This document shows positions 49,180-59,625 of a DNA stretch of 64,000 nt, in pieces (position 1 is the stretch's first letter; every line of letters begins with the position of its first letter). A program made the translations under genes and the position numbers. The notes under the pieces are model-generated. The model was not told the DNA's origin, ran no database searches, and saw only the letters and a program-made list of their open reading frames with translations. This stretch comes from Absidia repens (lineage: Eukaryota > Mucoromycota > Mucoromycetes > Mucorales > Cunninghamellaceae), in assembly GCA_002105175.1 (NCBI GenBank), contig MCGE01000026.1:493115-557114 (forward strand), given 5' to 3'.

Positions 49180-49980
49180 TTTAGAGCATTGTGCAATTAA
49201 TTGTATGATAGATGGATGGTTTGTTTGGTGACAAAAAATGATTGTATAATATTTCTAAAGATGCATGGAAATTTTGAAGTTGAACGGTTTCGTAGTTCGT
49301 TTATATAAAGGGAAGAAGAGTATATTGCAGGTTAATTGGATTTTGCAGGCTGTAAAGCCAGATGGGTGTGAATTCAACCGCCGCCGCCGGCAGTCTGGAT
49401 TGTTGATCCAAAAAAAAAAAATGGGAGCGCACATCCAAAAAAAAAAGACAAGTCAACGGGAATGAGCCAACATCTGTTCACTGTTTTTGGCTCATTGTGG
49501 ACCTGGTGGTTTTGGCTTTCTGTTTAGAAGTAGTTTAGAAGGGTTTTAGAAAAGGGATTTCAAGAAGCATGGGGAAACCCTTTCATTTTGATTCGAGAAT
49601 CTTGGGGAAATGTCTTGATTAGCTTAGTACAAGTAGATGTCTCTTTTCTTCAATAAAACATATCTCTGCTTCATTAAACCTTGTCTTTGTTTGAAATAAA
49701 TGTTTGTTTAAGCTTCATTAGAAGTTTGGAGATCCGCTTTTATAGTGATCCCTTTTAGAAAACCCTTTTTTATCGTACATCGTTCCTTCTTCTACACCAT
49801 TCATCAAGTTTAGCATCTCTCTCAGCTACTATTAGCGGCACCCTATTTTTACATCTTCTTTACTATTAGTATAGTATTGACTACGTATTATTATTCAATA
49901 AAAGCTTTTTTATTTTGCAATGAACAATGGAATGGCAAAGCTATTCTACTGTGACAGGCTATTGTACATACCATTCTATT
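49180..49980 (+). repeat. Subtelomeric mosaic unit, plus copy 2
   Basis: Direct duplicate of 47,730-48,530, about 1.45 kb downstream; core at 49571-49590. The LTR at 48,690 lies between the two copies. Confidence 0.85.
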
Positions 49981-49999
49981 GCGGTAAACTATTCTGCAT

Positions 50000-50780
50000 A
50001 CTAATGAGCATACTATTATACTGTTCTACATACTATTCTTCTTTGGTAGTGTATCCCTATATTGTGGTGATCTATTTTCCAAACCAATTTTGTACGCTAA
50101 ATGCCTCTACATGGTATAATATTGTAAGCAATAGAGACTTTTTATTATGACTGTAGGCTAATCTGCATACTAATGAACATACTATTATACTGTGGTAATC
50201 TATTCTACGGACTATTCATGTGTGGTACTATATCTCTATAGTATGGTGATCTATTTTCCAAACCAATTTTGTACGGTAAATGCCTCTACATGCTATAATG
50301 TTGTAAACAATACTGAGCCATAGGCCTTGTTATTATGGCTGTAGGCTTTCCCGCCTTTGTTTTTGTTTGTTGACGGGCCTCCCGATTTTTTTGTGACGAG
50401 GTTGAAAATCTAAGCCCGCTCCTGCTGAATTATTTTTCTCTCACTTTCCCTTTCTTTCCTTTTTTTTTAAACGAAAAATTATTTTTTGGTTACTGTTTTT
50501 GGCTCATCGTGGACCTGGTGGCCTCGGCTTTCTGTTAGGACTAGTTTAGAAGGGTTTTGAGAATAGCGATTACAAAATACATGGGGAAACCCTTTCCTTT
50601 TGCATCTAAGATCTTGGGGCTCATGATTAGCTTAGTTTGTCTCTTTTCTTCAATAAACTTTGACTTTTCTCCAATAAACTTTGTCTTTGCTTCAATAAAA
50701 CTTGCCTTTACTTCAATGATGTGTGTTGAAGCGTCAGTAAAAGTTTGCAGATCCCTCCTAGAGATCCCTCTTAGAGATCC
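50000..50780 (+). repeat. Subtelomeric mosaic unit with diverged core region
   Basis: Landmarks: TTTCCAAACCAATTTTGTACG (twice, near 50,077 and 50,256), GGCTGTAGGCTTTCCCGCC, GACGGGCCTCCCGATTTT, a pyrimidine tract, core at 50583-50602, then about 20-bp units of TTCAATAAACTTTGTCTTTG and the AGATCCCTCTTAG minisatellite. Confidence 0.75.
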
Positions 50781-50784
50781 CCCT

Positions 50785-51079
50785 TGTTGTATTTGTGATA
50801 CCCAAACCTATTTCCCATCTTCCACATCTTTATTTATTTATACCCCGCTCCGCATTTCTTTCACTTTGACATTTTGACAGGTACTACCCTATACCTTATT
50901 TTATTCATACTTCATCACCCGCTAAATTACTTCCCCAACATCACTTCAGATTATCCCAATTTGTAACCATTTCACTATGACTCACTTAGCTATAGAAAAA
51001 GATATAAATATGACATGTTTGAATATTAAATAAAAAGAGTAACCAATTGTATCACTTATTTACCTTTGCGTTTATTTCA
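50785..51079 (+). mobile_element. Solo LTR family A, copy 2 (295 bp)
   Basis: Same ends as copy 1. Target duplication CCCCT at 50780-50784 and 51080-51084. It interrupts an AGATCCCTCTTAG minisatellite that continues on both sides. Confidence 0.93.
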
Positions 51080-51160
51080 CCCCTTAGAAATCGTTTTTAG
51101 AAATTGCTTTTAGAAATCACGCTTACAGATCCCTCTTACGGATCCCTCTTAGTGATACAT
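51080..51160 (+). repeat. AGATCCCTCTTAG minisatellite
   Basis: About 12-16 bp degenerate units (AGAAATCGCTTTT, AGATCCCTCTTACGG). Related clusters occur at 50,745-50,784, 52,610-52,735 (inverted), 57,650-57,845 and 62,310-62,360 (inverted). Confidence 0.8.
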
Positions 51161-51702
51161 CGTAGTGATCTTTTTTTTATTCATTATTCCTTCTTCAGGC
51201 CATTAGGTTGAACAGAAAGCAACTGGTTTTGCTTTTGACTCAAACTGAACCAGACTTATTTTTTAGCATATCTCTGCTTCAATAAACCTTGTCTTTGTTT
51301 GAATAAAATGTGTATCTCTTTCAATGATGTGCGTTTAAGCTTCATTAGAAGTTTGATGATCCCTTTTATAGAGATCCCTTTTAGAAATCGCTTTGTTTGT
51401 TCACGGGCCTCCCGATTTTTTGTGACGGGATTGGAAATCGAAGCCCGCTCTCCTGGATTGTTTTCTCTCGCCTTTTTGCTTCCTTCCTCATCACAACAAT
51501 CCTCACCATTCAACTTTGGATCTGTAGAATAGTATACATTAGAATACCTCATTCTTCATTCATGAATAAAAACTTTTTTATTGAAACATCGCTAAACTTA
51601 AGTCACTAAACTAAAGGGAGGGGAGTGAAAGGATCTCGGGAGCAGTCGAGGAATCTTGAGGGATGTCGTGAAAAAAGAGAGAGATAGTTCCTTTTCCAAA
51701 AA

Positions 51703-52520
51703 AATACCTGCCCACAACCCCCGCCCACAAAAAAATACCCCCCATACACCCCCAAAATAATGTCTCCCCCCACATCCCCCCAAAATAATGTCTCCCCCCA
51801 TACACCCCCAAAATAATGTCTCCCCCATACACCCCCAAAATAATACCTCCCCCCATACACCCCCCAAAATAATGTCTCCCCCCACATCCCCCCAAAAAAG
51901 ACCTCCCCCCATACACCCCCAAAATAATGTCTCCCCCCATACACCCCCAAAATAATGTCTCCCCCCATACACCCCCAAAATAATGTCTCCCCCACATCCC
52001 CCCAAAATAATGTCTCCCCCCACATCCCCCCAAAAAAGACCTCCCCCCATACACCCCCAAAATAAATGTCTCCCCCCACATCCCCCCAAAATAATGTCTC
52101 CCCCCCATACACCCCCAAAAAAGTTCTCCCCCCATACACCCCCAAAATAATGTCTCCCCCCACATCCCCCCAAAATAATGTCTCCCCCCATACACCCCCA
52201 AAATAATGTCTCCCCCATACACCCCCAAAATAATACCTCCCCCCATACACCCCCCAAAATAATGTCTCCCCCCACATCCCCCCAAAATAATGTCTCCCCC
52301 CATACACCCCCAAAATAATGTCTCCCCCATACACCCCCAAAATAATACCTCCCCCCATACACCCCCAAAATAAAGTCTCCCCCACATCCCCCCAAAAAAG
52401 ATCTCCCCCCATACACCCCCAAAATAAAGTCTCCCCCCATACACCCCCAAAAAAGTCCTCCCCCCATACACCCCCCAAAAAAAGACCCCCCACTACCCCC
52501 ATAACCCTCCAAAAAAATAC
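51703..52520. repeat. C-rich 27/28-bp minisatellite, about 29 units
   Basis: Tandem units of the form CCCCCCATACACCCCCAAAA plus TAATGTCT, alternating with a CCCCCCACATCCCCCC variant and a 27-bp AATACCT variant. On the minus strand every unit has two runs of five or six G. All three minus-strand frames stay open across it because the period is not a multiple of three and the unit contains no stop. It is flanked by inverted copies of a CAAACTGAACCAGACTT-like segment (51,198-51,265 and 52,530-52,590). Confidence 0.95.
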
Positions 52521-52559
52521 CGCCCAAAAAAGTCTGGTTTATTTGAGCCAAAACCAAAA

Positions 52560-53620
52560 TCAGTAGGTTTAACTAACCAAAAGGCCTGAAGAAGGAATGA
52601 TGTATAAAAAAGGGATCTCTACGATGGATCTGTAAGAGGGATTTCTAAGAGGGATCTGTAAGAGGGATCTCTAAGCGGGATTTCTAAGAGGGATTTCTAA
52701 GAGGGATTTCTAAGAGGGATTTCTATGAGGGATTTGCAAACTTTTAACCACGTTTAAACACACATCATTGAAGTAAAGATATGTTTTATTGAAGCAGAGA
52801 CATATTTTATTGAAGAAAAGAGACATACTAAGTTAATCAAGACATTGGCCAAGATCCTAGAATCAAAATGAAAGGGTTTCGCCATGCATCCTGTAATCGC
52901 TGATCTCAAAACCCTTCTAAACTAGCCCTAACAGAAAACCAAAGCCACCACCTCCACAACGAGTAAAAAACAGTGACAAAAAAACGAATTTTTGTTAAAA
53001 AAAATGGAAAGAAAGAGAAAGAGAGAGAAAAAATGAGGGATGCCGCCCCAAAAATAATTCAGGCGGATCGGGCTTTTATTTTCAATTTCGTCACAAAAAA
53101 TCGGGAGGGCTATCAACAAACAAAAACAAAGACGGAAAGCCCTACAGCCATAATAACAGGTCCCTACTGTATGCTTCAGTATTGCTTACAACATTATAGC
53201 ATGTAGAAGTATTAACCATAGTAAATTGGTTTGGAAAATAGATCACCGCAGTATAGGGATAGGCTACCAAACAAGAATAGTATGTAGAACAGATTACCAC
53301 AGTATAGTGGTATGTTCATTAGTATGCAGATTAGTCTACCACAGTAGAATAGCTTTGTCACCCATTGTTCATTGCAAAATAAAAAAAACTTTTATTGAAT
53401 CATGATACGTAGTCAAGACTATACTAAAGGAAAGAAAATCTAAGAACTAGTCTACAAGCAATACGGATCTCGAAAAGGGATAGCCTAACTTCTAATGACC
53501 TTGAAACACACATCATGGAGCCAAACATAGGGATCTGCAAACTTCTAATGACTTTGAAACACACCCATCTAAAACTGCTAATCAACTTTTAAGCACATCC
53601 TATTTTTTACCAAACTCTCA
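52560..53620 (-). repeat. Subtelomeric mosaic unit, minus orientation
   Basis: Inverted mosaic with the minisatellite (52,610-52,735), core at 52864-52883 (one change), purine tract, CGGGAGGGC, CTACAGCCATAATAACAGG, CAAATTGGTTTGGAAAATAGA-type landmark and TTGTTCATTGCAAAATAAAA. Confidence 0.75.
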
Positions 53621-53948
53621 TTTTTCAAACCGAACACATGTCTGCTTTCCGGAACCGCTGCTAATCGGCTATTTTCGCTCTGCAAACTTGCTATTTTTGT
53701 CACTCAAACAAAACGGGAAATTTGGACACACAACTAATTGCTATTTTCGACACACACACAACACACAAATTGCCATTTTCCGTACTATACCCTCTTCCCA
53801 CATTATCACTTCCTATCAGCCGCTCTTTTACACACTCTACAATGCCCCACCTTCTTTATTTACTCCACACAATCTCTAAACTAAACCCATCATCTCCATC
53901 CTCAACCCGTCCTTCATTCATGAGTAAACTTTTTTTTTATTGAAACAG

Positions 53949-54271
53949 TGAAATGGATGTGAGATAATAAAAAGACAAGAGTAAAATAAGTGATACAATT
54001 GACATGGTTTTTATTTAATTGATAAAATGTCAAGTCTTTTTATAATAAAATGAAGATATTTGTGGCTGTGGATGGGAGCTTGATAACGGTGTATTTGAGA
54101 CTACGGATAATTGAGGCTGTGTGCTATCTGATGTGTTGAATGACAAGTGTGAGAATAAGTGGGGAATTCAGGGGTAAAAAATAGAGTGAAGAGATAAGTC
54201 GGATATACAAATGATGATGGCATAGATGCTTTTGATGTAAATATTGCTAAGCAGGAACCAGGAATACGACA
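53949..54271 (+). mobile_element. Solo LTR family B, copy 1 (323 bp)
   Basis: TGAAATGGATG...GGAATACGACA with target duplication AACAG at 53944-53948 and 54272-54276. The unoccupied form of the site (ATTGAAACATTACTACACTTC) is visible in inverse orientation near 56,530-56,555. Confidence 0.92.
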
Positions 54272-54359
54272 AACAGACTACACTTCTGCATCTCTAAACT
54301 AAAACCATCGCCTGATCACTTGGAGATCTGATAAAGCCATTCCGTGAAAAAAAAGAAGA

Positions 54360-54540
54360 TTGAGATCCAAAAAAAGGGGGGAACCCGGCTGACTTAAAAA
54401 AAAGGTTTCAGCTGTCTATAAAAAAAAAAGGCTCCTGCTGTCTATCCGAAAAAAAGGTTCCTGCTGTCTATCAAAAAAAAAGATTCCTGCTGTCTATCAA
54501 AATAAGGGGTTTCTGCTATCTTTCAAAAAAAAAAGATTAC
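54360..54540 (-). repeat. GATAGACAGCAGGAA minisatellite, inverted cluster
   Basis: Units of about 27-32 bp: CTGCTGTCTATC plus an A-run plus GGTTC or GATTC. Same repeat as the plus-strand clusters at 54,875-55,070, 56,405-56,705, 57,055-57,240 and 59,310-59,625, but reversed. Confidence 0.85.
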
Positions 54541-54547
54541 TCATCAC

Positions 54548-54866
54548 TGTCGTATCTGTCATCCTCTATATTTACATTATAAATCAATCTATCAAATATA
54601 GCAAATGTCGGACTCAGATCAGGCACTAACTGTCATATTCAATCCCGATCTGTCAGTACACCAATAATCTTTCAATCATCTAATCACAGTCCAATGATTT
54701 ATACCCTCATCTCTATCTTATCCAATAATACATTAGTAGTAGAAATTTATTATTCCAACAACCACTTCCCCAATTTTATTATAAAAGCCTTCCATCATTT
54801 TACTGAAATAAAAATATAACTTTGTCTCACTTATTTTGACTTATCATCTACTACACCAACATTACA
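54548..54866 (-). mobile_element. LTR, B-related, 319 bp, no target duplication
   Basis: Inverted relative to 58,006-58,324 and exactly the same length, with both TG and CA ends intact. The flanks differ (ATCAC left, ACCTT right). It sits exactly where the GATAGACAGCAGGAA minisatellite changes orientation. Confidence 0.85.
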
Positions 54867-54874
54867 ACCTTATT

Positions 54875-55070
54875 TTTTTTTGATAGATAGAAGGAACCCC
54901 CTTTTTGTTTGATAGATAGCAGGAATCTTCTTTTTTTTGAAAGATAGCGGGAACCCCCCTTTTTTTATGATAGACTGCAGAAACTCTTCTTTTTTGATAG
55001 ACAGCAGGAATCCTTTTTTTTTGGATAGACAGCAGGAATCCTTTTTTTTGATAGACCACAGGTGTCAGGT
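54875..55070 (+). repeat. GATAGACAGCAGGAA minisatellite, plus cluster
   Basis: About seven T-run plus GATAGACAGCAGGAA-type units. Any open frame across it is repeat-derived. Confidence 0.85.
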
Positions 55071-55409
55071 TTTAAAATTGGAAAAAGTTTAGAGAATGTA
55101 GATTAGCATGACTATTCTTGAATGGGGCTTACAATAATAAAGAACAGTAGAAGTGTGTATATATAGTAATGGAGAGGACTAGGCGTGACTAGATATTAAA
55201 ATACTGAAGTATACAATTAGACAAATGTATTATGCAATGGGCATACAGTAATGCCGAAGGACACAGCGGACATCAAATTGAATTTTAGGAGCGAGATAAT
55301 TACTGTAGGTTCAACAATGGATGACGAGACAACCAAAAATAATGTCTGATGAGGACAAGGAATTATATAGCGTGATATATAAAAAGGAACACTGGAAAGA
55401 TAAGTGGAT

Positions 55410-55736
55410 CTGAAATGGATGTGAGATAATAAAAAGACAAGAGTAAAATAAGTGATACAATTGATATGGTTCTTTTATTTAATTGATAAAAATGTCAAGT
55501 CTTTTTATAATAAAATGAAGATATTTGTGGCTGTGGATGGGAGCATGATAACGGTGTATTTGAGACTACGGATAATTGAGGCTGTGTGCTATCTGATGTG
55601 TTGAATGACAAGTGTGAGATTAAGTGGAGAATTCAGGGGTAGAAAATAGAGTGAAGAGATAAGTCGGATATACAAATGATGATGGCATAGATGCTTTTGA
55701 TGTAAATATTGCTAAGCAGGAACCAGGAATACGACA
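55410..55736 (+). mobile_element. Solo LTR family B, copy 2 (327 bp)
   Basis: TGAAATGGATG...GGAATACGACA with target duplication GGATC at 55405-55409 and 55737-55741. The opposite arm near 60,588 has a single GATCC and no LTR, giving an empty site. Confidence 0.95.
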
Positions 55737-56006
55737 GGATCTTTGATAGTAGTGTTTGATTTGTTTATAAAAATAAAACAGTGATATTTGAACGTCGGTA
55801 ATTGGATGATAATTGGATGATAATTGAATGTCTTTTTATTGGATTTGATTTGATTCATCTTTTTATATTAAATCGGTGGAATGTTCCGATTGGGGAAGGT
55901 GGTAGTAAAAAGATGAATAGGAAGTAAAATGCTAATAGTGATAAGGGTTGGAGTAGTAGAGGATGTTAGGGGATATATAAGAGAGTGGTGGAAGGAATGT
56001 GGTTGG

Positions 56007-56303
56007 TGAAATAAACGCAAAGATACGAATAAGTGATACAATTTGTTACTCTTTTTATTTAATATTCAAACATGTCATATTTATATCTTTTTCTATAGCT
56101 AAGTGAGTCATAGTGAAATGGTTACAAATTGGGATAATCTGAAGTGATGTTGGGGAAGTAATTTAGCGGGTGATGAAGTATGAATAAAATAAGGTATAGG
56201 GTAGTACCTGTCAAAATGTCAAAGTGAAAGAAATGTGGAGCGGGGTATAAATAAATAAAGATGTGGAAGATGGGAAATAGGTTTGGGTATCACAAATACA
56301 ACA
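56007..56303 (-). mobile_element. Solo LTR family A, copy 3 (297 bp)
   Basis: Inverted copy of 48,690 and 50,785. Target duplication GTTGG at 56002-56006 and 56304-56308. The empty site CCAACC lies at about 60,014-60,019 in the other arm. Confidence 0.95.
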
Positions 56304-56404
56304 GTTGGAAGTAGAATAAAATAGTTAAGGCAGTAAACTATGATCATTATATATAAAAATTAAATAGTAAAATACGAGTAGCAAAATATGACCATTACAA
56401 AAGG

Positions 56405-56705
56405 AACCCTTTTTTTTTATAGACAGCTGGAGCCCCCTTTTTTTGATCTCCCTCTTTTTTTTTTTTTTTTTTTTACGGAATACCTTCTTCAGATCTCCAA
56501 GTGTTCAGGCGATCGTTTAGTTTAGGGATCAGAAGTGTAGTAATGTTTCAATAAAAAGAAAAGTTTATTCATGAATGAGGAATGAGGGTACCTTTTTTTT
56601 TTGACGGGGGAGGTAGTTTTTTTTTTTTTTTAATAGACAGCAGGTAGCCTTTTTTTTTTTTAATAGACAGCAGGTAGCCTTTTTTTTTTTTTTTGTAGGA
56701 TAGCA
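56405..56705 (+). repeat. GATAGACAGC minisatellite with T-runs
   Basis: Degenerate T-run plus AATAGACAGCAGGTAGCC units with an intervening CCAAGTGTTCAGGCGATCG segment shared with 54,300-54,345. Confidence 0.75.
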
Positions 56706-57054
56706 GGTGTTAAAAAATAGGTTTTTTTTGTAAAAAATAAAATAAAATAAAAATAAAAAGTACGATGAGAATGTTATTAACCTTTATTTGATATAAATCA
56801 AGCATCTTTTTATAATGATGTGATTATGGTATGAAACAGTATAACTACTACTACGGTTTGATATATTAAATGGGTTTCTTTTTCAAAGACATGAAAAAGT
56901 GAAATCAGATCATGATACCCATACATGATCTGAGCCCTTGCATTGTAGCGCTGAATTTCAATCTATTTTTATTTCACTTGCATTGTGCCTGATTCACATC
57001 AATGTCACACTTTATTTTATTTTACTGCTACATTCATATGCCAAAATACAACAG

Positions 57055-57240
57055 CAGGAACCTTTTTTTTTTTTTTGATAGACCCCAGGAACCCCTTTTT
57101 TTTTTTATAGACAGCTGGAATCCTTTTTTTTTTGAAAGATAACAGAAACTTTTTTTTTTGCTAAATAGAAGGAATCCGCTTTTTGTTTTATAAATAGCAG
57201 GATCCCTTTTTTTTGATAGACAGTAGGAACCTTTTTTTTT
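57055..57240 (+). repeat. GATAGACAGCAGGAA minisatellite
   Basis: About six units separated by T8-T14 runs; it passes directly into TTGACGGGCCTCC of the next mosaic unit. Confidence 0.82.
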
Positions 57241-57960
57241 TTTTGTTGACGGGCCTCCACTGGATTTTTTTGTGACGAGGTTGAAGATAAACCCCCGCTC
57301 AACCTGAATTATTTTTCAAGGGGCATCCCCCATTTTCTCTCTCTCTTTCTCTTTCTTTCCATTTTTTTTTTTAAAACAAAAATTCATTTTTTTCTTCACT
57401 GTTTTTTACTCGTTGTGGAGGTAGTGGCCATGACTTTCTGTTAGGACTAGTTTAGAAGGGTTTTGAGAATAGCGATTCAGGATGCAGGGGGAAACCCTTT
57501 CATTTTGGATCTAGGATCTTGGGGCTCATTATTAGCTTAGTTTGTCTCTTTCTTCAATAAACTTTGTCTTTGCTTCAATAAACTTGTCTTTGCTTCAATA
57601 AAATTTGCCTTTATTTCAATGATGTGTGTTGAAGTGTCATTAAAAGTTTGCAGATCCCTCCTAGAGATGCCTCTTAGAAATCCCTTTTAGTGATACCTCT
57701 TAGAGATCCCCCTTAGAGATCCCTCTTAGAAATCGCTCTTAGAAATCGTTTTTAGAAATTGCTCTTAGAAATTGCTCTTAGAAATCACGCTTACAGATCC
57801 CTCTAACAGATCCCTCTTAGAAATCCCTCTTAGTGATACATCGTAGTGATCTTTTTTTTTATTCATCATTCCTTCTTCAGGCCATTAGGTTGAACAGAAA
57901 CCAACTGACTTTGGTTTTGGCTCAAACCGAACCAGACTTATTTTTTCAGAGGCACGCTAC
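57241..57960 (+). repeat. Subtelomeric mosaic unit, plus
   Basis: GACGGGCCTCC, pyrimidine tract, TTAGGACTAGTTTAGAAGGG, core at 57488-57507, three TTCAATAAACTTTGTCTTTG units, then about 14 units of the AGATCCCTCTTAG minisatellite (57,650-57,845) and the CAAACCGAACCAGACTT segment. Confidence 0.8.
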
Positions 57961-58005
57961 AATGAGCAAAAAAAAAAAAAACCCCCTTTTGCGAGAGAGG
58001 TACAG

Positions 58006-58324
58006 TGTGATGTTGGGTAGTAGAGAAGATGAATCAAATAAGTGAGACAAAGTTATATTTTTATTTCAGTAAAATGATGGAAGGCTTTTATAATAAAATC
58101 GGGGAAGCGGTTATTGGAATAATAAATTTCTACTACTAATGTATTATTGGATAAGATAGAGATGAGGGATTTAATCATTGGACTGTGGTTAGATGATTGA
58201 ATGATTATTGGTGTATTGTCAGATCGGGATTGAATATGACAGTTAGTGCCTGATCTGAGTCTGACATTTGCTATATCTGATACATTGATTTATAATGTGA
58301 ATATAGAGGATGACAAATACGACA
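58006..58324 (+). mobile_element. Solo LTR, B-related, 319 bp
   Basis: TGTGATGTTGGG...CAAATACGACA with target duplication TACAG at 58001-58005 and 58325-58329. Non-coding. Confidence 0.93.
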
Positions 58325-58477
58325 TACAGTATCGAGAGGATGAGGAAAAATAGGGTGCATTTTTCCATTTCAAGTCATCCGAACAGCAGGAGTTTGTTTT
58401 TACCGGCACTTAAAGATGAGGGTACATCTACAGTATGTAAATTAACTGTGATATAATTAGTCTCCAATAAATAAATG

Positions 58478-58622
58478 ATTCGTGATGTTGATACTACATA
58501 TTGTAAACAAATGATTCATGGTGTTGGTACTACATACTGTAAACAAATGATTCATGATGTTGATACTACGTTTTGTAAACAAATGATTCAGGATGTTGGT
58601 ACTACGTACTGTAAACAAATGA
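58478..58622 (+). repeat. 36-bp tandem repeat, four units
   Basis: Units of AAACAAATGATTCATGATGT plus TGATACTACATACTGT. Because 36 is divisible by three, one frame gives a 12-residue repeat (MIHDVDTTYCKQ). No start context or flanking exon suggests a gene. Confidence 0.9.
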
Positions 58623-59309
58623 CAATGATGATACTGGAGGCAAATACTGTAAGAACGACAGGCTAATAACGTGATGCAATTGGTACGACTGAAAAAAGAA
58701 TAATGTAATCACGAATGGTTGTCCGGGTAAATACTATTAAAAAAGTGCCGATTCATGCTAAAAATTCACTCCCAGCTTTTATCCTCTGTCGATGATGTTT
58801 TCCTTTTTGAGTAAAAAAAGATGTCTATGTCAATGATATTAATAAAGCACGATCATAATGAATATAGTGGTGGACTGGGTATTGTGATATTACTGTATTA
58901 TTATAGTCGGATAACGCTATGGAATGATCTTGATTGAAAAAGAAGAAGCACTTTCGAGAATTAAAAGCAGGAGATAATGAAGCAATTTCAGAAGAGAAGA
59001 CTCGGATTTTCTTTTTCGAAAGAAAAAAGATTGAACCATTAGTTCCTAGAAAATAGGTAATACTATAGTAGTCGACGAATAAATAAGATCATCCGTGTTT
59101 ATTTTATAATTGTATAGACATAAAGAAGATCATCATTGATTATTGGGTAAAAAAAAAAAAAGGGAGACCTGGTTCTGGGATTTCTGATGGATCTGACGGA
59201 TCTGAAAATGGGATTTAGAAAAGGTCCACTGCTTTTTTTATGAATAGTTCCACCAACGATATTATTGACTTTGAGGATCTAGTGAATGTAGACTTCCCAG
59301 TATAAACTT

Positions 59310-59625
59310 TTTTTTTGATAGGCAGAAGGAACCTTTTTTTTTTTTGACAGACCACCGGAACCCCGTTTTTTTTTTTAATCATGAGAAGGAATCCTTTTTT
59401 TTTGTTTGATAGAGAAAAGGAATCTTTTTTTTATTTAGATAGATAGAAGGAACCCCCTTTTTCTTTTTTGTATAGAGTGAAGGAACCTTTTTTTTTTTTT
59501 GTATAGAGAGAAGGAACCCCCTTTTTTTTTAGTAGACAGAAGGAACCCCTTTTCTTTTTTAAAAAAAAAGTTAGCAGGAAGCCTCTTTTTTTTTTGATAG
59601 ACAGCAGGAACTTTTTTTTTTTTTG
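59310..59625 (+). repeat. GATAGACAGCAGGAA minisatellite, largest cluster
   Basis: About ten degenerate units (AGAGAGAAGGAACC, AGTAGACAGAAGGAACC) separated by T-runs. Confidence 0.82.

Larger units (their letters stand above)
55078..56400 (+). repeat. Inverted duplication, left arm
   Basis: After removing LTR insertions, this segment is the reverse complement of 59,872-61,310. Shared landmarks include GTAATGCCGAAGGACACAGCG, ATAGCGTGATATATAAAAAGG, AATCGGTGGAATGTTCCGATT and ATAAGAGAGTGGTGGAAGGAA-like sequence. Confidence 0.9.

Noticed and set aside
51598..52557. Three overlapping Gly/Trp-rich reading frames of about 290-320 codons on the minus strand
   Set aside because: They are read-throughs of a 27/28-bp minisatellite in all three frames; no start context, introns or domain, and the peptide is a frame-rotated repeat.
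54862..55059. Lys/Tyr/Gln-rich minus-strand frame (also at 57105-57302 and 59431-59640)
   Set aside because: Translation of T-run minisatellite units; sequence is dictated by poly(A) codons.
58475..58666. 63-codon frame with a 12-residue repeat
   Set aside because: Entirely explained by a 36-bp tandem repeat in non-coding subtelomeric DNA.
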